DNA of 20,001 bases from Plantago elongata (lineage: Eukaryota > Streptophyta > Magnoliopsida > Lamiales > Plantaginaceae): assembly GCA_036897095.1 (NCBI GenBank), contig JAYMSP010003384.1:1-20001 (forward strand), in the 5' to 3' direction. Below the pieces are notes generated by a model. The model was not told the DNA's origin. It worked only from the letters and a program-made list of their open reading frames with translations, and did not search any database. The translations under genes and the position numbers were made by a program. The stretch's first letter is position 1, and each line of letters opens with the position of its first letter. Shown here piece after piece: positions 16,280-20,001 of the stretch.

Positions 16280-17560
16280 AAATATAGTTGTTCATAAATT
16301 ATTCATTTCGATATTTTAGCCTTTTATTTTATTTGTGAACTAATTTGTATATTAATATTTAATTATAGAATTACCACTTGAAATCTAATCGAACCGAATA
16401 TTTCATAGACGAAAATGGCTATTAAGCCGTTCATCTCCGATTTTGATCTGACCGGCTTAAATCACCGAAACTGAGTCGAATTACAAATTCTCCCCCAGCT
16501 CCTCCTCTATCACATCTTCTAGCCAAGGCGGAGAAAGAAGAATTCTCCTGGAGCATTTGGTCATAATTCACAACACAATTGAATCATCAGGCATCGATCC
16601 CTTTCTGTCTCTTTGGCTCATGATTATTGATCTTTTACGGTGCGAATTGTTCTTCTTCTTCCTCTAATTTAGTGATGAAAATGATTGGCTAAAAATCATA
16701 ACCATAATCATAATTTTGGTTCTGGTTACAATCATAACCATAAACATTTAAATAATAACCATAACTACAATCGGAATCGGAAAATCGCTGATCGATTTCG
16801 GTTCGATCATAAAATCTGGAAAAACTGCCGTCATTTACCAAAAACTCAAAACGGTAAAATTCTTTTCATCGTCTTCTCCAGAATCTCCACAGCTCCTGCC
16901 TCCTGGTCGTCTTCTCCACTCGTCTGCAGTCTGCTCGCCATTGCGGGTCATTTTCTCCACTCTCCAGGTACGTCTTCCTTCGTCTCTGGTCTCCACACTC
17001 GTCTTCCTTCTTCACACTCTCAATTTCGACTCGTTCACAATTCCAGATTCACTCGAAATAGAACTCGCCGTCTTTAATTTCGAATTGACAACCCATGAAC
17101 TCGCCGTCTTCTTCGTCAAGTTCGAATTCTGTGCTCAATTTTCTCTTCTGTAAGTCTACATCCATCTATTCTCTTCTCAAATTTCTAATTTTGGCTTCTT
17201 TTTTATCCTTCGCTTACTCTAAAAGTTTGTAATGAATAGCAGGCATGATTTTTCTTGCTTTTATTTTCGTTGTGCATTGTTTAGATTACTTCTTGAAGCT
17301 TGTTGGTGTGGACGTGTGGTATTGCTATAGTTCATTTAAAAATTGATCAACTTTGTCAATGGCATCATGATTCTTGAATGTTTGGACTTGATTCTTTTGG
17401 TTGCAATTAGGCTTGTCTTGAAACGTTCTGTTATGCAAATAAACAGGACCCTTGTGATGCCATTTTAGGATTGTACATACAAGGTTGTCATGAAAAAAAG
17501 AAGGCAAAGATGGAATCTGGGGGTATGTTATTGTAACTATAAATTGGTCCTTTTCCAACA
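16280..17560. other. pyrimidine-rich stretch upstream of MED11, possible leader exon
   Basis: The stretch 16490-17150 is rich in CTTC/TCTC runs, like a plant 5' untranslated region. The sequence TTCT|GTAAGT at 17149/17150 could be a splice donor, and AATTTGCATAACCAG ending at 17704 a matching acceptor, giving MED11 a spliced leader. This is inference. An Asn/His repeat frame (16685-17077) is simple CATAAC repetition and not a convincing protein. The rest shows no gene. Confidence 0.35.
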
Positions 17561-17665
17561 GCTATGATGTGTGAATGGTGAATGATTAGTATAATGTATG
17601 GGAATTGGCAGTGAGTATGATGTGTGAATGGTGAATGATTAGTATGATGTGTGAATGGTGAATGG
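17561..17665. repeat. 27-bp minisatellite, four copies
   Basis: The unit AGTATGATGTGTGAATGGTG plus AATGATT starts at 17561, 17588, 17614 and 17641. Copies 1, 3 and 4 are nearly identical; copy 2 is degenerate and one base shorter; copy 4 ends early. It lies about 200 bases upstream of the MED11 ATG. Confidence 0.85.
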
Positions 17666-17704
17666 ACTTGTTACTCTGCTATGCACTGATTTAATTTGCA
17701 TAAC

Positions 17705-17859
17705 CAGTCAGTCAGTCTAATCCTCTTTAGCTGCTGCTCATCGATCCCTTCTAATCTTATTCATCAGATTGAAAGAATTCATTCAACTTCTCGACTCAAA
17801 TAAGCTCAATATTCTCCTACTGACTGACTGTTGAGCTGAAAGTATAAAATTCGGCGGCT
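17705..17859 (+). promoter_or_regulatory. MED11 5' leader with 12-bp inverted repeat
   Basis: CAGTCAGTCAGT (17705-17716) and its exact complement ACTGACTGACTG (17819-17830) flank about 100 bases of CT-rich leader. If both are transcribed they could pair into a long-loop stem just upstream of the ATG. A TATAAAA word at 17843-17849 is only about 10 bases before the ATG, too close to be a useful TATA box. Confidence 0.4.
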
Positions 17860-18727
17860 ATGGATTCACAAGGGCAGACTACTTTGCTTCAGCGACTCCA
17901 ACACGTTGAAAGGGTAATTTCCTTTTCTTCACATGTCCCTAAAAATACTAGTGCTTCATGACCTTATTGCTTAATTACCTTTTCTTTTTTTATGAAACGG
18001 CAAATGTAACTCGAACCCCCGACCTATTGGTTGGAGGGAATCGTATTAACAACTGGGATGAGATGTGCTTCGTTGTCAAAACTATGCTTAATTTACCTTC
18101 TTTTTTTTTTGTTTGAAACTGCAAATGTGACTCGAACAATCGACCTATTGGTCGAGGGAAGCGTCTTACAAACTCAGATGTGTTTAGTTGTCAAAACTAT
18201 GCTTAATTAACCTATTGTTCAGCCAGTATTACTATTCGCTTACATACGATATCTACTGTGGCAGAAAATAGTAAGGGCATTGGAGCTAGCAGGTGGAGTA
18301 ATGGAGGAAATGGCTAACCCTGGTGGACCAAGAAAAGAGCTTGTTAGCAACCACTGCACTGAGTTCTTGCAATTAGTCAAGGTCCTGACCACCTTTCCTT
18401 CATTTCATTGTCAAACATTGTCTTTAGTTGCAAGTTAGAACTAATTTATACTGATTTCTTGGTGAATGCAAGATGTAGTAGGTAATATATGGTTCTGTAT
18501 AAATTGGGCATTTGACTCAGGTTTGATATTTTCGTTATTTCTTCAACCAGGAGATTCAGATGACCCTTCGAGAGGAAATCAAGGGGGCATGTGAATATCG
18601 TCCGTTTGAGAAATGTGATTATGTTCCAAGAATATCCAATGAGATTTGTTGCAAAAAGCTGGAGCATGTCCTTTCTCAGCTTGATGAGATGAAGCATACT
18701 ATTGAGGGATATGGTGATGCAGCTTGA
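17860..18727 (+). CDS. MED11: Mediator complex subunit 11 (3 exons)
   Basis: MED11 is a head-module subunit of Mediator, which links transcription factors to RNA polymerase II in the nucleus; it pairs with MED22 as a helical bundle. Exons 17860-17913, 18265-18381 and 18551-18727 (54, 117 and 177 bases, all phase 0) give 115 residues, the size of plant MED11. Exon 1 encodes MDSQGQTTLLQRLQHVER, exon 2 KIVRALELAGGVMEEMANPG with NHCTEFLQLVK, and exon 3 EIQMTLREEIKGACEYRPFE, KCDYVPRISNEICCKKLEHV and LSQLDEMKHTIEGYGDAA. The ACEYRPFEKCDY and NEICCKKLE stretches are plant MED11 signatures, and the protein is mostly amphipathic helix. Intron 1 contains two SINE-like copies. The intron 2 donor reads AAG|GTCCTG, unusually weak after the GT, but read-through meets a stop within about 20 codons. 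Coding sequence appears intact. Confidence 0.95.
17969..18212 (-). mobile_element. two tandem tRNA-derived SINE-like copies in MED11 intron 1
   Basis: Copy 1 (17980-18085) and copy 2 (18098-18200) share CAAATGT, a CTCGAAC B-box complement, CGACCTATTGGT and GTTGTCAAAACTAT in the same order. On the minus strand copy 1 has the B-box-like GGGGGTTCGAGTTAC. Each ends in an A-rich tail (T run on the plus strand). The 11-base word GCTTAATTACC sits left of copy 1 (17969-17979), and near-identical words sit between the copies (18086-18097) and right of copy 2 (18201-18212), like target-site duplications. Confidence 0.7.
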
Positions 18728-19499
18728 GCTTGAACTTTCCAAGTAAGCTTCATTAGGTATAGATGTTGGCTGCGTTTCTCTAGATATTTGTTGCACATTG
18801 GGAATTCCGGTCAAGGGTCATTGCAGTTTGAACCTGTAGGATGTTTATGTTTAAGCAGAGTGCAGGTTCATTTGTGTCAAACTCGAGGATATGCAACAAA
18901 TTCTCCCACCGTTAATTTTAATGGGACCTGTCACCTGTTTTATAGGAAATTATCTAATTCGGTCTTGTGTATTCCTTTTGAGATGTTCTACCGTTGTGTT
19001 TTGCGTGTTTGGTTTTGTTTTGCTTCACAGTATCATCTGAGTTTTAGTGGGAGTGTACTTTTAGTTTTAGAATGTTGTTCGTTGCTCTTATATTTTAGGT
19101 CGTGCAACTTGATTGGAATGATGAAAGATGTCACTGAATTCGCTTTGCCTCTGTCAATCTTGAATGTTAAAGTTGTGGTGATGATAAATTCAAATCCTAG
19201 TTTCTTTAACAAATCTTGAATGTTCTATTGAGGTTTTGGAGAAGCTACGCATTTTTTAAGTATTCTCTGCATTCTGACAGCTGTGATGTTCACCGAATTT
19301 GCAAATGTCGGATCAGTTTACTAACAAATATGTGATGTCTACTTTTCCTTATAAAGAAGAAAAAACTTTCATTATTTGTTGTGTTTTGACAATGTTGTGG
19401 TATGGTATTGTGTTTACACCGTAGAGATGATGAGAAAGTAAAGTTAAACCTTGTTTTTTCCTTGACGCTAAAAATTAGTTAGTACTATTACTTTTAAGC
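18728..19499. other. MED11 3' flank, no further gene seen
   Basis: T-rich sequence expected to include the MED11 3' untranslated region. A 143-codon open frame (18788-19219) has hydrophobic, low-information content from T-rich DNA and no recognisable motif, so it is not annotated. No canonical AATAAA close to the stop was identified. Confidence 0.4.
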
Positions 19500-19680
19500 A
19501 TGAACATTGGTCTTTTGGTACCATAAATTAAAAGCACCTTAAATTAGTAAAAACATAACTTTTTGGTATTTGGTTAAAAACTTTAAATAGTAAGTAACTA
19601 CTTATTAAATTGATCTTTTATTTGCCTTTAAGCACCAAAAGCATCTATCTTGTTGCTTCAGTTCAAAATCAATTGTAAAA
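19500..19680. repeat. possible MITE-like AT-rich repeat
   Basis: The words AAAAGCACC, TTTTTGGTATTTGGTT and AAGCACCAAAAGCATC resemble the AAGCA/ACCAAA-type vocabulary of common plant miniature elements. No terminal inverted repeats or target duplication could be fixed, so this is only a suggestion. Confidence 0.25.
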
Positions 19681-20001
19681 CAACTTATAAAAGGCGTGCT
19701 TCTGGATTATTTTCGCTTCGCTTCATATAGTACGAACTACAAACACTGCTTCGCAATTGTCACCAGTCGCCACTGATCGGCTGCCATCGCTTCATTCGGC
19801 ACTCTCTGTCCTCTAATCGGCCTGCTTCAATTGGCACCACCCCTAAAGCTGTCCCACAAACAACCCACCGATTAGGGAAACAGTCCGTGTCTGTTCACAT
19901 CATTCTCTATTAAATTCAGCAATCAGCATTCATTCCTTTTTCTCCAACCGATCATCAATTCACCATCTTCTCATTTATTCTCTGGTGGTTAGTGGTTGTT
20001 T
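19681..20001 (+). promoter_or_regulatory. possible 5' leader of a gene beyond the right edge
   Basis: From about 19740 the sequence turns C/T-rich with less A (CACCAGTCGCC, CATTCCTTTTTCTCC, CACCATCTTCTCATTTATTC), as in plant 5' untranslated regions on the plus strand. No credible ATG-started coding segment is inside the window. Confidence 0.3.

Noticed and set aside
16685-17077. Asn/His-rich ORF (NHNHNHN)
   Set aside because: It comes from a CATAAC-type simple repeat followed by pyrimidine-rich leader-like DNA; no conserved residues and no splice-supported extension.
18788-19219. 143-codon frame downstream of MED11
   Set aside because: Lies in the expected 3' untranslated/flanking region, with Phe/Leu/Cys-rich translation of T-rich DNA and no motif.

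Overview
This is eukaryotic nuclear DNA, most likely from a dicot plant. It is AT-rich, the genes are split by GT-AG introns, and the gaps are filled with plant-type transposable-element debris. The species cannot be named from the sequence. I see no bacterial-style operon, CRISPR array, rRNA or functional tRNA gene. Most of the window is ordinary gene-plus-repeat plant sequence, and I do not see a new multi-gene system.

Left part (1-7300). A DUF506/PDDEXK-like nuclease-fold gene at 80-1245 keeps its exon-intron structure but is broken by at least three reading-frame shifts. It is followed by a decayed acidic ORF cluster (2206-2986) that ends where an apparent solo Ty1/copia-type LTR begins (2987-4402, minus). 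Next come three tandem copies of a ~185-bp unit (4455-4990), one end of a CACTA DNA transposon with nested hairpins (5480-5640), Helitron-like hairpin motifs, and a 59-bp duplication.

Centre (7456-14275). Two complete genes converge. On the plus strand, a three-exon gene (7456-11086) encodes a 184-residue plant-specific protein of unknown function with a C-terminal LxLxL (EAR-type) motif. Its 2.6-kb first intron carries a complete short non-autonomous LTR retrotransposon in antisense (8269-9883), bounded by the 5-bp duplication ATTTG. On the minus strand, a five-exon gene (14275 down to 11754) encodes a 108-residue MPC2-type mitochondrial pyruvate carrier subunit.

Right part (14500-20001). 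There are two RNase H-like retroelement remnants in opposite orientation (one with its own AATAAA and poly(A) tract), a tRNA-derived SINE, a pyrimidine-rich leader-like stretch, and a 27-bp minisatellite. The three-exon MED11 gene (Mediator head subunit, 115 residues, 17860-18727) follows; its first intron holds two back-to-back SINE-like copies in the same target sequence. The last ~250 bases look like the leader of a gene that starts beyond the window.

The three intact genes are unrelated housekeeping or regulatory genes: mitochondrial pyruvate import, Mediator-dependent transcription, and a possible EAR-motif protein. They do not form a pathway. The most informative points are the broken DUF506 gene, the intronic retrotransposon with its duplicated LTR junction, the EAR motif, and the SINE doublet in MED11.
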